Translations under genes and position numbers: made by a program
Assembly (NCBI GenBank): GCA_900550815.1
Contig: URTW01000039.1
Coordinates: forward strand, 1 to 12,947
Direction of reading: 5' to 3'
DNA length: 12,947 nt
Source: an uncultured Collinsella sp.
Lineage (GTDB): Bacteria > Actinomycetota > Coriobacteriia > Coriobacteriales > Coriobacteriaceae
In this document: positions 6,186-12,947 of the stretch, one piece after another
Numbering within the stretch: position 1 is the stretch's first letter
Layout of the letters: each line of letters opens with the position of its first letter
The notes under the pieces: model-generated
Database searches by the model: none
What the model was told of the DNA's origin: nothing
What the model saw: only the letters and a program-made list of their open reading frames with translations

Positions 6186-6614
6186 GTGGTTGCGCTCGCG
6201 CTGGACATAGGGGAGACCAGGATTGGCATCGCCGTCTCGAGCCGTGATGGCAAGATGGCGATGCCTGTCAAGGTGCTTCCGGCTGCCGAGGTCACCGGTA
6301 TGGCCAAGACGTTCCGCTACCTGGTGGAGGACTATGAGCCCGATATCCTGGTAAGCGGACGTCCCCTGACCATGGCCGGTGAGTCCGGCCCTCAGGCCGA
6401 GCGCGTTGCCGCTGTGGCGCAAAAGATTGCCGACGAGCTCGATCTTCCGTTGGAGTTTGAGGACGAGCGTCTGTCCTCGCAAGAGGCCAAGCGTATCCTG
6501 CGCGAGCAGGGACTCAACGAAAAGCAGATGAGGGGCAAGATCGACATGATTGCCGCCAGCCTGTTTTTGCAGACGTGGCTCGATCGTAAAAACGAGGAGG
6601 TTTCGCATGCCTAG
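6186..6614 (+). CDS. ruvX: Holliday junction resolvase-like YqgF/RuvX
   Basis: The 142-residue product has an RNase H-like fold of the YqgF family, linked to 16S rRNA 5'-end maturation in E. coli and also described as a putative Holliday-junction resolvase. Visible are LALDIGETRIGIAVS (D7), LVSGRPLTMAGESG (55-67), FEDERLSSQEA (D93) and KIDMIAASLFLQTWL (D120), which supply the expected acidic active-site residues. The start is a GTG at 6186 with a weak AAGAAG upstream; no better start keeps the DIG motif. The last eight bases overlap mltG, implying translational coupling. Order alaS-ruvX-mltG is common in Gram-positive bacteria. Confidence 0.93.
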   Translation: MVALALDIGETRIGIAVSSRDGKMAMPVKVLPAAEVTGMAKTFRYLVEDYEPDILVSGRPLTMAGESGPQAERVAAVAQKIADELDLPLEFEDERLSSQEAKRILREQGLNEKQMRGKIDMIAASLFLQTWLDRKNEEVSHA

Positions 6615-8040
6615 TGCTTCCGATCCGCGCCAGCCGAATCGTACACAGCAGCCGGCGTCGCGCCCTGCCCAGCCTGGCCAGCGTCCGGCACAGCCGACGC
6701 AGCGCGCAGCTCAGCCTGCCGCGCGCCCGGCGCAGTCCTTCTCTCGTTCGGCCCAACCTGTTCAACGGACGGGTCAGCAGCCTTCTGCTCGTTCGGTTCA
6801 GCATTCGGCTTCTCACGCGGCTCAGCAGCCCACTGCTCGTACGGCCCAGCCTGCAGGCGGCACCCGCTTTAAGCAGCAGGCACCTACCCAGCGAACGCAG
6901 GCCCCCCAATCGCATTCGCATCACGCTCGCGGTTCGCATGGCGTTGCTCCGGCGACCCGCTCGAGCTACAACACGCATGCTCGTCGCGGTGCTCAAAAGA
7001 AGAGTTCTCCGGGTCCCATGATCATCGGCGTTGTGGTGTCGGTGCTCGCGCTTGCTGCGATCGCTTTCTTTGTCGTACCGGCCGTCAATGGCTTCTTTGC
7101 CGGTGGGGATACCAAGGTCACGGCTGGTCAGCAGGTTACGGTGACCATTCCCGATGGTGCTTCGGGCAATACTATCGCCTCGATTCTCTCCGAGAACCAT
7201 ATCGTCGAAAATCCCAAGGATTATTATGCGGCGGTGAAAAAGCTCAACGCCGATATGTCGCTCAAGCCTGGTGATTATTCGTTCACCACACTCATGGATG
7301 CGACCAAGGTTGTTCAGCAGCTCATGGAAGGCCCCAACGCGGGCTCCAGTGCGCTGACTATCCCTGAGGGCCTGACGGTCGATCAAGTCGCCGACCGTGT
7401 GGCCCAGGCCTACGACAGCATCTCTAAGGAAGACTTCCTCAACCAGGCCAAGGCCTCCAACTACGTGGACGACTATAGCTTCCTTAAGGGCGCCGCCAAC
7501 GATTCGCTCGAGGGTTTCTTGTTCCCCAAGACCTATTCGTTGGGTGATTCGCCGACGGCCGATGGCGTGATTCGCGCTATGCTCGATCAGTTTAAGACCG
7601 AGTACAAGTCGCTTGACTTTGCGAGCTGCGAAGCCAAGATCAAGGAACGCTACGGTGTGGAGATGTCCGACTACGACATCGTTAACTTGGCCTCTATCGT
7701 TGAGCGCGAGGGCCTCAACGCCGACCAGCGCGCGCACGTGGCCTCGGTCTTCTACAACCGTCTTGCCGGCAAGCTCGATGGTCTGCGCTATCTCAACAGC
7801 GATGCGACCATGATGTATGTCACCGGTGGCGAGGTTACCGCCGACGACCTGCAGAGCGATAGTCCCTATAACACCTACAAGCACGAGGGCCTTCCGCCCG
7901 CGCCCATCTGCTCTCCGTCGCTCGAGGCACTCAAGGCCACGCTTGAGCCGACCGACTCCGATGACCTGTATTTCTACATTACGCAGAACGAGGAGTACTT
8001 CTCGCAAACCTACGAAGAGCATCAACAGTCTTGGAATTAG
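6607..8040 (+). CDS. mltG: endolytic murein transglycosylase MltG (YceG-like)
   Basis: This inner-membrane lytic transglycosylase cleaves nascent glycan strands and so limits their length. The 477-residue product has three parts. First is a cytoplasmic N-terminus of about 137 residues very rich in Pro, Gln, Ala, Arg and Ser with almost no acidic residues. Next is one membrane segment (about 138-162, MIIGVVVSVLALAAIAFFVV), then the extracytoplasmic YceG domain. The catalytic region is LASIVEREG with Glu366, followed by VFYNRL and SPYNTYKHEGLPPAPI, both family hallmarks. The start is ATG 6607 behind a strong GAGGAGG (6594-6600), inside the end of ruvX. The long disordered N-terminus is more elaborate than in E. 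coli. Confidence 0.96.
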   Translation: MPSASDPRQPNRTQQPASRPAQPGQRPAQPTQRAAQPAARPAQSFSRSAQPVQRTGQQPSARSVQHSASHAAQQPTARTAQPAGGTRFKQQAPTQRTQAPQSHSHHARGSHGVAPATRSSYNTHARRGAQKKSSPGPMIIGVVVSVLALAAIAFFVVPAVNGFFAGGDTKVTAGQQVTVTIPDGASGNTIASILSENHIVENPKDYYAAVKKLNADMSLKPGDYSFTTLMDATKVVQQLMEGPNAGSSALTIPEGLTVDQVADRVAQAYDSISKEDFLNQAKASNYVDDYSFLKGAANDSLEGFLFPKTYSLGDSPTADGVIRAMLDQFKTEYKSLDFASCEAKIKERYGVEMSDYDIVNLASIVEREGLNADQRAHVASVFYNRLAGKLDGLRYLNSDATMMYVTGGEVTADDLQSDSPYNTYKHEGLPPAPICSPSLEALKATLEPTDSDDLYFYITQNEEYFSQTYEEHQQSWN

Positions 8041-8041
8041 C

Positions 8042-8539
8042 ATGAGGATTTTTAGCCCCAAACGTTACGTTGCCTCGGTCGATCGCATCGACCTTGATAC
8101 CCTTTGGGCCGACGGCAAACGCGCCATTCTGCTCGATCGCGATAACACCCTGGTGCCGCGCGACACCGAGCAGGTTCCCGCCGCGGTTTCCGCTTGGCTC
8201 GATACCGCCCGCGCCAAAGGCTTTAAGCTGTGCATGGTGTCCAACAACTGGCATCGCGACCAGGTCATGGCATCAGCACGCGAGCTGGGACTCGAGGCCA
8301 TCAGCCATGCCATGAAGCCGGCGCCGTTTGCCCTCAAGGCGGGTCTTAAGCGCCTCGGCGCCACGGCCGACGAGGCGGTGCTGATCGGTGCTCAGCTCTA
8401 CACGGACGTGTGGAGCGGCAACTTCGCCGGCGTCGATACCATCCTGGTAAAGCCGCAGGCCACGCAGGACCTGTGGTATACGCAGATCTTCCGTATCTTT
8501 GAGTGCCGGGCCCTGCGCGACCTTCCCTGCGAGGAATAG
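8042..8539 (+). CDS. YqeG-family HAD phosphatase (IIIA subfamily)
   Basis: The 165-residue product matches the YqeG/GEP4-type HAD family, whose characterised relatives include phosphatidylglycerophosphate phosphatases; the substrate here is unknown. Motif I is LLDRDNTLVP (D32, D34), motif II SNN (S67), the motif III lysine K92 (MKPAP), and motif IV IGAQLYTDVWSGN with D122. Odd point: relatives usually read GDQ in motif IV, whereas residue 117 here is Ala (GCT), a one-base change from GAT. The protein may therefore bind magnesium less well. The start is ATG 8042, one base after the mltG stop and without its own clear Shine-Dalgarno, suggesting re-initiation. aroK follows after eight bases. Confidence 0.88.
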   Translation: MRIFSPKRYVASVDRIDLDTLWADGKRAILLDRDNTLVPRDTEQVPAAVSAWLDTARAKGFKLCMVSNNWHRDQVMASARELGLEAISHAMKPAPFALKAGLKRLGATADEAVLIGAQLYTDVWSGNFAGVDTILVKPQATQDLWYTQIFRIFECRALRDLPCEE

Positions 8540-8547
8540 GTCTCGTC

Positions 8548-9081
8548 ATGTCCCAGCACACCAAACACGGCTGCGACCATATCTTCTTTATCGGCTTTTT
8601 GGGCGCGGGCAAATCGACGCTCGCGCGCAACGTCGGCACTATGTTCAAGCGGCGTTTTATCGATACCGACCGCCTAGTCGTCCGCCGTTGCGGCAAGTCG
8701 GTAACCGAGATTTTTGAGAGCGAGGGTGAGGATCGTTTTCGCGAGCTCGAGACCTCGGCGCTCCGTTCGCTCCAAAGCGAGCGCAGTCTGTTGGTTTCGT
8801 GCGGTGGCGGTATCGTCGAGACGCCGGTGAATATTGAGCTGATGCACGAAATGGGTACGTGCGTGTACCTCGAGGGCGACTTTGAGGATTCGATTCGCCA
8901 GATTCGTCGGTCCGACACGCGCCCCGATTTCCGCTCGCCCGAGCATGCCGCGCGCTTGTTTGAGCATCGCCGTCCGCTGTATCGCCAGGCCGCCGATATT
9001 ACCCTTGATATTCGCAACAAGTCCTTCGAGGACGTTTCCTACCTTTGTGCCGAGATGCTTTTGGAGCGTGGACTGCTATGA
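8548..9081 (+). CDS. aroK: shikimate kinase
   Basis: The enzyme phosphorylates shikimate at the 3-hydroxyl with ATP, the fifth step towards chorismate. The 177-residue product has P-loop GFLGAGKST (16-24), shikimate-binding DTD (D39, D41), FRELE with R65, the GGG loop (86-88), a lid-region RP (R125) and HRRPLY with R141/R142. The canonical lid RPLL is RPDF here, a mild deviation. The start is ATG 8548, preceded by GAGGAATAGG that overlaps the end of the HAD gene. An upstream in-frame ATG at 8503 would overlap that gene by 37 bases and is disfavoured. The stop overlaps the next start as ATGA, so the downstream aroB-like gene is coupled. Confidence 0.92.
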   Translation: MSQHTKHGCDHIFFIGFLGAGKSTLARNVGTMFKRRFIDTDRLVVRRCGKSVTEIFESEGEDRFRELETSALRSLQSERSLLVSCGGGIVETPVNIELMHEMGTCVYLEGDFEDSIRQIRRSDTRPDFRSPEHAARLFEHRRPLYRQAADITLDIRNKSFEDVSYLCAEMLLERGLL

Positions 9082-10187
9082 TTCGCCGCCAACTGATCAA
9101 TTTCCAAAACCGCAGCGTCGATGTCCGTGTCGGATTGGGCGCGTTCGATGAGCTGTCGCGTATGTTTGCCTCGGCTGTGGGCAAGCCTAAGCGCGCGATG
9201 GTGGTTTGGAACTCCGCCACATCCGAGCGTTTTGGCGAGGTCGTCGAGCATGCGCTGGTCGACGCCGGTTTTGCCGTGTCGCAGTTCTCCCTTGAGGTTT
9301 CGCCTGCTGGTGCCACGCTGGCCGATGCCGATGCTATCTTTGGCGCCTTGTCTGCCAACGGCATTACCTGCGACGATCTGGTTGTCGCCGTTGGCGATGC
9401 CGCATCCTGCTCGGTTGTTAGCTGGTGCGCCAACCAGTGGTGTGGCCGAACCGAGTGCGCGCTGCTGCCGACGACCTTCGACGCCATGCTCACGGTCGCG
9501 ACGACCATGAAGCCGCTCATTGCCTCGTCGTCGAATGCGCTTCCCGCTATCGCGTTCCGTCCCGAACCGGGCTTGGTCGTGTGTGACCTCGACCTTGTTC
9601 GCGAGGCGGACCCCGAGGACCTCAAGCTCAGCTATGTGGTACTTGTTGGCACTATGCTTTCGAGCAGCAAGTCCCGCTGGAATCAGTTTATTGAGACCGT
9701 CCCCGAGATTCTCGCGGGCGAGGAGGTCGCGCTCGTCAATGCCGTTCAATGGTCTCAGACTGCTCGCAAGGACGTACTGATGGCCACGAACCCGAGCGCC
9801 CGCCATGCGCTCGATTTTGGCAAGACGGGGGAGCGTACCTTGCGCGCTTGCTTGGGCGATGCCGCTTCGCAGGTCCCTGCCTATCAGCTGTTATCCGAGG
9901 GCATGCGCTTTGAGGCGCGCCTAGCACATGATGCCTGCGACTTTGATATCGATTACGTCTTTGAGGTCGATGACTGTCTGGAGGACTTTGGTATCGAGGA
10001 ACTTGCCTTCGACCTGGAGCCTGCCGCATATATCGAGGAGTTCCGCAAGCAGCAGTTCGCTCGCTCGAATCGCAGCATGCTGCCGCTGCCCGCAGCACTC
10101 GGTGCCATTCGCCTAACGAGCGTCGAGGACGAGGTTCTTGAGCGCCATGCTCACGCCTACTTGGCTTCTCGCAAAGAACTTCTCTAA
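9078..10187 (+). CDS. divergent 3-dehydroquinate synthase homologue, probable pseudoenzyme
   Basis: At 369 residues the length, the position after aroK and a gapless stretch around LLPTTFDAM show DHQ-synthase ancestry, but the active site is gone. Where AroB has GGGxxGD in the NAD loop, this protein has GDAASCS (106-112). PTTLLAQVDSSVGGK appears as PTTFDAMLTVATTMK (131-145), keeping only the lysine. The ligand in AEVIKYG becomes Tyr186, NFGHTFGH becomes DFGKTGER (Lys249, Arg253), and HGEAV is lost (position about 268 is Ala). All three predicted zinc ligands are replaced. The frame is intact over the full length and codon use looks normal, arguing for selection on a new role rather than decay. 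The start ATG 9078 overlaps the aroK stop. Labelling it AroB would be unsafe. Confidence 0.85.
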   Translation: MIRRQLINFQNRSVDVRVGLGAFDELSRMFASAVGKPKRAMVVWNSATSERFGEVVEHALVDAGFAVSQFSLEVSPAGATLADADAIFGALSANGITCDDLVVAVGDAASCSVVSWCANQWCGRTECALLPTTFDAMLTVATTMKPLIASSSNALPAIAFRPEPGLVVCDLDLVREADPEDLKLSYVVLVGTMLSSSKSRWNQFIETVPEILAGEEVALVNAVQWSQTARKDVLMATNPSARHALDFGKTGERTLRACLGDAASQVPAYQLLSEGMRFEARLAHDACDFDIDYVFEVDDCLEDFGIEELAFDLEPAAYIEEFRKQQFARSNRSMLPLPAALGAIRLTSVEDEVLERHAHAYLASRKELL

Positions 10188-10190
10188 GAT

Positions 10191-10219
10191 TTATTGACTT
10201 CCATCGTCTTTCGTATCAT
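10191..10219 (+). promoter_or_regulatory. possible promoter of the aminopeptidase gene
   Basis: Just after the aroB-like stop, TTATTG (10191-10196), 17 bases and TATCAT (10214-10219) give a plausible sigma-70 promoter. TTGACT at 10194 is a better -35 hexamer, but its spacer would be only 14 bases. Initiation near 10226 would place the long hairpin at the very 5' end of the transcript. Confidence 0.4.
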
Positions 10220-10224
10220 GTTGA

Positions 10225-10287
10225 GGGGCGGGTTTTCAATCGGTTGCGGATCGCATGCGATTCCGTCGTTCGGTTGAGACCCGTCCC
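10225..10287 (+). promoter_or_regulatory. long structured leader hairpin before the aminopeptidase gene
   Basis: Outer arms GGGGCGGGTTTTCAA (10225-10239) and TTGAGACCCGTCCC (10274-10287) pair with one bulge and two wobbles. Inside, the perfect palindrome ATCGCATGCGAT (10250-10261), flanked by GG and TCC, extends the fold. No T-run follows, so it is not a simple terminator. It ends 32 bases before the ATG. It may stabilise or control the mRNA, or hold a protein site; no known riboswitch family is recognised. Confidence 0.5.
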
Positions 10288-10319
10288 GTCTATATGGAGA
10301 CAACAAGAAAGGAATCTGC

Positions 10320-11450
10320 ATGTCTGAGTTTGCTGCCGGTCCTGCCGGTCGTATCGAGCGTGTCCGTGCCCTGATGGCCGAGCGTGGCTACGACGCCATC
10401 GTGGTGCGCGACGAGGCCAACCTTCGTTGGCTTACGGGCGTGAAGGGCGTCTTCGACTACACCTTCGAGTTCCCGCACGCTGCGTTTATTACGGCCGACC
10501 AGTGCCTGTTCCACACCGACTCGCGCTACCTCAACAGCTTTGAGGAGAACACGCCCGCCGGCAGCCCCTGGGTCTACGACATGGACGAGGGTACCATCCC
10601 CGGCTGGGTCGCCGGCAAGATTGCGGCCAACAAATGCCGCGTCTGCGCTGTCGAGGACGATATGCAGATCAACTTCTACCAGGGTATTCAGCGCGGCCTG
10701 GAGGACCGTTCCGTCGCCTGCATGCTGCCGCTGATGCACGACGACATCCGCAAGATGCGCGCCATCAAGGACGCCGAGGAGATTGAGCTCATGCGCCATG
10801 CGCAGTCGATTACCGACGCCGCCTTCCAGCATATGCTCGGCTTTATTAAGCCCGGTATGACCGAGAAGCAGGTTCGCAACGAGCTCGAGAACTTTATGTT
10901 CGCCAACGGCGCCGACAGCCTGGCCTTCGGCTCCATTGTGGCGAGCGGCCCCAACACCGCCAACCCGCATGCCGTACCGAGTGACCGTGTCATCGAGAAG
11001 GGCGACTTCGTCCTCATGGATTACGGCGCGGGCTACTGCGATTATCGTTCCGACATGACTCGCACCGTCGTGATGGGCGAGCCTACCCAGGAGCAGCTTG
11101 ACCTGTACGCGCTCGTGCGCCGTACGCACGAGGAGTGCGTCGCTGCCATCCATCCGGGCGTCGAGGGCAACGACATTTTTTAGCTTTCCAAGAAGATCAT
11201 CGGCGATGCCGGCTATGGCGATTACTACAACCATGGTCTGGGCCACGGCGTGGGCATCGACATCCACGAGCTGCCCAACTTCAACCGCAGCAAGAACACC
11301 ATCGAGGTCGGCTCGGTTATCACCATGGAGCCCGGCGTGTATCTGCCCGGTGTGGGCGGCGTGCGCCTGGAGGACTACGGCGTGGGCACCGAGAACGGCT
11401 ACGAGCCCTTCACCAAGACCCCGCACGACCTGCACATCATCGATTGCTAG
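10320..11450 (+). pseudogene. pepP: M24 Xaa-Pro aminopeptidase split by an in-frame TAG
   Basis: The gene encodes a cytosolic pita-bread metallopeptidase that removes an N-terminal residue before proline or splits Xaa-Pro dipeptides; pepQ would be an equally fair name. Read through, it has 376 positions. The creatinase-like N-domain spans about 1-140, and the M24 domain has D234 (VLMDYGAG), D245 (SDMTRT), H309 (HGLGHGVG), E337 (TMEPGVY) and E351 (RLEDYG), the full dimetal set. A single TAG at 11181-11183 (position 288) leaves a 287-residue product with only the two Asp ligands. The frame continues perfectly after the stop, so one substitution (for example AAG, GAG or CAG to TAG) explains it. 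The start is ATG 10320 with AAGAAAGGAA upstream. The cause may be a real nonsense mutation, a sequencing error or readthrough. Confidence 0.9.
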
Positions 11451-11472
11451 CCCATTTCGATAGATTTTTGGG

Positions 11473-11515
11473 GCGGGGCGTCCGGAGCACTTCGGGCGCC
11501 CCGCGTTCTCTTTTT
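11473..11515 (+). terminator. Rho-independent terminator after the aminopeptidase gene
   Basis: A 12-pair stem (11473-11484 with 11493-11504, one G-T pair) around loop GAGCACTT is followed by GTTCTC and five T. It starts 22 bases after the TAG that ends the full aminopeptidase frame, confirming where the intact gene should end. It separates this gene from efp. Confidence 0.85.
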
Positions 11516-11524
11516 ATGCGCTCG

Positions 11525-11552
11525 CTGCAGGCGCCGTCTGCAAGTGTATAAT
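11525..11552 (+). promoter_or_regulatory. efp promoter
   Basis: A perfect TATAAT (11547-11552) follows the terminator. The best -35 candidate, CTGCAG (11525-11530) at 16 bases, is weak. Transcription would start near 11559, leaving a leader of about 50 bases before efp. Confidence 0.55.
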
Positions 11553-11609
11553 TTCTGTCGTATGTAATTTGGACGCTTGTGCGTTCTGCCCATAACAAGA
11601 AAGGTCGCT

Positions 11610-12173
11610 ATGCCTACCATTTCTACCGCCGACTTCAAGAACGGCCTCGGTCTCCGCATTAAGGACAAGGTCTACACCATCGTCGAGTTCCAGCATGTCA
11701 AGCCGGGCAAGGGTGGCGCGTTTGTGCGCTACAAGACCCGCGACATCAAGAGCGGCCGTGTCGTCGAGAACACCTGCAACGCCGGCACCAAGTTCGAGAG
11801 CGTCATGCTCACCACCCGTGAGTTCCAGTACCTCTACAACGATGGCACCGACTACATCTTCATGGACAACGAGTCCTATGAGCAGGTTCCCGTTCCCGAG
11901 GACATGGTGGGCGAGAACTCCAAGTGGCTGCGCGAGAACGACATTTGCCAGCTGCTCTTCGCCGACGATGAGCTCATGGGCGTGACCCCGCCGATGTTCA
12001 TCGAGACCACCATCGTCCAGACCGACCCGGGCTTTAAGGGCGACACCGTCCAGGGTTCCACCAAGCCGGCCACGATCGATACCGGCGCTGTCATCCAGGT
12101 CCCCATGTACCTCAACGAGGGCGAGGTCATCAAGGTTGACACCCGCGACGGCAAGTTCGTCTCCCGCGTCTAG
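11610..12173 (+). CDS. efp: translation elongation factor P
   Basis: EF-P binds ribosomes stalled on polyproline and restores peptide bond formation. The 187-residue product has normal length and three beta-barrel domains in order: N-terminal KOW-like (1-65), a central OB fold and a C-terminal OB fold ending VDTRDGKFVSRV. The tip loop is KPGKGGAF with Lys34, the position that is modified in many bacteria; no modification gene is visible here. The start is ATG 11610 behind AAGAAAGG. An in-frame ATG at 11577 would lie only about 18 bases after the predicted transcription start and lacks a ribosome site. An Asp23-family gene follows 24 bases after the stop. Confidence 0.97.
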   Translation: MPTISTADFKNGLGLRIKDKVYTIVEFQHVKPGKGGAFVRYKTRDIKSGRVVENTCNAGTKFESVMLTTREFQYLYNDGTDYIFMDNESYEQVPVPEDMVGENSKWLRENDICQLLFADDELMGVTPPMFIETTIVQTDPGFKGDTVQGSTKPATIDTGAVIQVPMYLNEGEVIKVDTRDGKFVSRV

Positions 12174-12197
12174 CAACCAACTCTTATAGGAGGACTC

Positions 12198-12560
12198 ATG
12201 CCCCAGGAAATCAAGATTGACGGCATCGGCATTTCGCCCGATGTTCTGACCGCCATCGTCTCGCGCGCCGTGTCGGATGTCGAGGGCATCGCCTCCGTTG
12301 GCGTCAAGGACCTTGCCACCAACCTTGTCTCCATGATGCTCTCGTCCAAGGCCCCGGCTTCCGAGCCGGCGGTCGAGGCCGAGGTCATCGGCGACAAGCT
12401 CGCACTCACCGTGCGTGTCGTGGTGTTCTTTGGCTATCCGTTCAAGAAGCTCGCCGAGGCCGTTCGCGCCGCCGTGGTCGCCGCCATCGATGCCCAGGTG
12501 GGCGTTGAGGTCGAGCGTGTTGACGTTTGCATCGACGGCCTCGTTTTCCCCAAGGAGTAA
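12198..12560 (+). CDS. Asp23/Gls24 family envelope stress response protein
   Basis: The 120-residue product belongs to the Asp23/Gls24 (DUF322) family, alkaline-shock proteins that in staphylococci are anchored at the membrane through a partner. Visible are an ISPDVLTAIVSRAVSDVEGI helix region (12-31), a conserved GVKD turn and the second half with VRVVVFFGYPFKKLAEAVRA (78-97) and VERVDVCIDGLVF. It has no signal peptide or membrane segment. The start ATG 12198 follows AGGAGGA at ideal spacing, the strongest ribosome site among the housekeeping genes here. Placement between efp and nusB matches the widespread Gram-positive order efp-asp23 (yqhY)-nusB, so a role coupled to growth or envelope state is likely. 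Confidence 0.92.
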   Translation: MPQEIKIDGIGISPDVLTAIVSRAVSDVEGIASVGVKDLATNLVSMMLSSKAPASEPAVEAEVIGDKLALTVRVVVFFGYPFKKLAEAVRAAVVAAIDAQVGVEVERVDVCIDGLVFPKE

Positions 12561-12563
12561 CCT

Positions 12564-12917
12564 TTGAGCCTTAAGGTTTATCGCGGGCGCACGCTTGCCC
12601 GCAGTCAGGCGCTGCAGCTGCTGTTCCAGGCCGAGGCCACGGACAGTCCGCTCGAGCGCGTCCTCGAGGGCGATTTCCTGATCTCGAAGGGTCCCCTCGA
12701 CCCCTATGCACTGGAGCTTTGCCGCGGTGCCTACGAGCACATCGATCGCATCGATTGTGCCCTGCGAGCCGTCGCCAAGAACTGGGATCTTATGCGCATG
12801 CCCGGTGCCGACCGCAACCTGCTGCGTATCGCCGTCTACGAGATGCGCTTCCTTACCGCCGCAGAGCTCACGGACGCCAACATCATCACCGAGGCGGACG
12901 AGCAAGCCAAGCCATAA
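12564..12917 (+). CDS. nusB: transcription antitermination factor NusB, broken 3' end
   Basis: NusB with NusE/S10 binds boxA RNA and supports rRNA antitermination. The all-helical product shows RGRTLARSQALQLLFQAE (7-24), AKNWDLMRMPGADRNLLRIA (71-90) and VYEMRFL. The start is TTG 12564 with AAGGAG (12551-12556) inside the end of the preceding gene. The frame stops at TAA 12915-12917 after 117 residues, short of the usual 130-150. The ending TEADEQAKP, stop, GPDQSASYVP clearly matches a family pattern like NEAVELAK-YG-D-S-FVN, so several codons from 12888 onward look altered without any frame change. The sequence then runs out at the window end. Sequence error near a contig end is the simplest explanation; real decay of this conserved gene is less likely. 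Confidence 0.88.
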   Translation: MSLKVYRGRTLARSQALQLLFQAEATDSPLERVLEGDFLISKGPLDPYALELCRGAYEHIDRIDCALRAVAKNWDLMRMPGADRNLLRIAVYEMRFLTAAELTDANIITEADEQAKP

Positions 12918-12947
12918 GGTCCCGACCAGTCCGCATCGTACGTCCCC

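Overview
The window looks like a chromosomal piece from a high-GC Gram-positive anaerobe of the class Coriobacteriia, most likely Collinsella or a close relative. This is inferred from GC-rich third codon positions in the housekeeping genes and from the gene order; no taxonomic marker is present. Two parts contrast sharply. Bases 1 to about 3400 are an accessory, gene-poor, lower-GC stretch. Bases 3437 to 12947 are compact housekeeping operons on the plus strand.

Accessory part: a possible C-terminal tail of a left-hand gene (2-43) faces a 23-codon minus-strand ORF (45-116) with a near-perfect Shine-Dalgarno. Next come about 500 bases without a gene I can support, then a 5'-truncated IS110-family transposase (773-about 1051, minus). 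Four direct repeats with an exact 23-bp period (1064-1154) lead into an intact AAA_14/DUF4143 ATPase (1175-2440). From 2441 to 3436 there is a terminator, several perfect inverted repeats, one doubtful minus-strand ORF, a 22-bp operator-like dyad and a second terminator.

Housekeeping part, first operon: a promoter at 3437-3464 drives alaS, ruvX, mltG, a YqeG-type HAD phosphatase gene, aroK and an aroB-like gene, with overlaps or gaps of 1 to 17 bases. They serve alanyl-tRNA charging, a YqgF nuclease-fold function, ending of peptidoglycan strands, a phosphatase, shikimate phosphorylation and a DHQ-synthase fold. The aroB-like product has lost all three predicted metal ligands and the glycine-rich NAD loop, so it is probably not a working dehydroquinate synthase. 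The HAD protein also lacks one acidic residue of motif IV.

Second part: a structured leader precedes an M24 aminopeptidase gene (pepP/pepQ type) that is split by one in-frame TAG at 11181-11183. The stop separates the two Asp metal ligands from His, Glu and Glu. After a strong terminator, efp has its own promoter and is followed by an Asp23-family gene and nusB. The last 60 bases of nusB carry several non-conservative changes and a stop while the frame stays recognisable. This suggests either sequence errors at a contig end or real decay, and it matters for judging the pepP stop.

No convincing new multi-gene system is visible. The strongest leads are the catalytically stripped DHQ-synthase homologue beside an intact shikimate kinase, and the 23-bp repeats in front of the DUF4143 ATPase.
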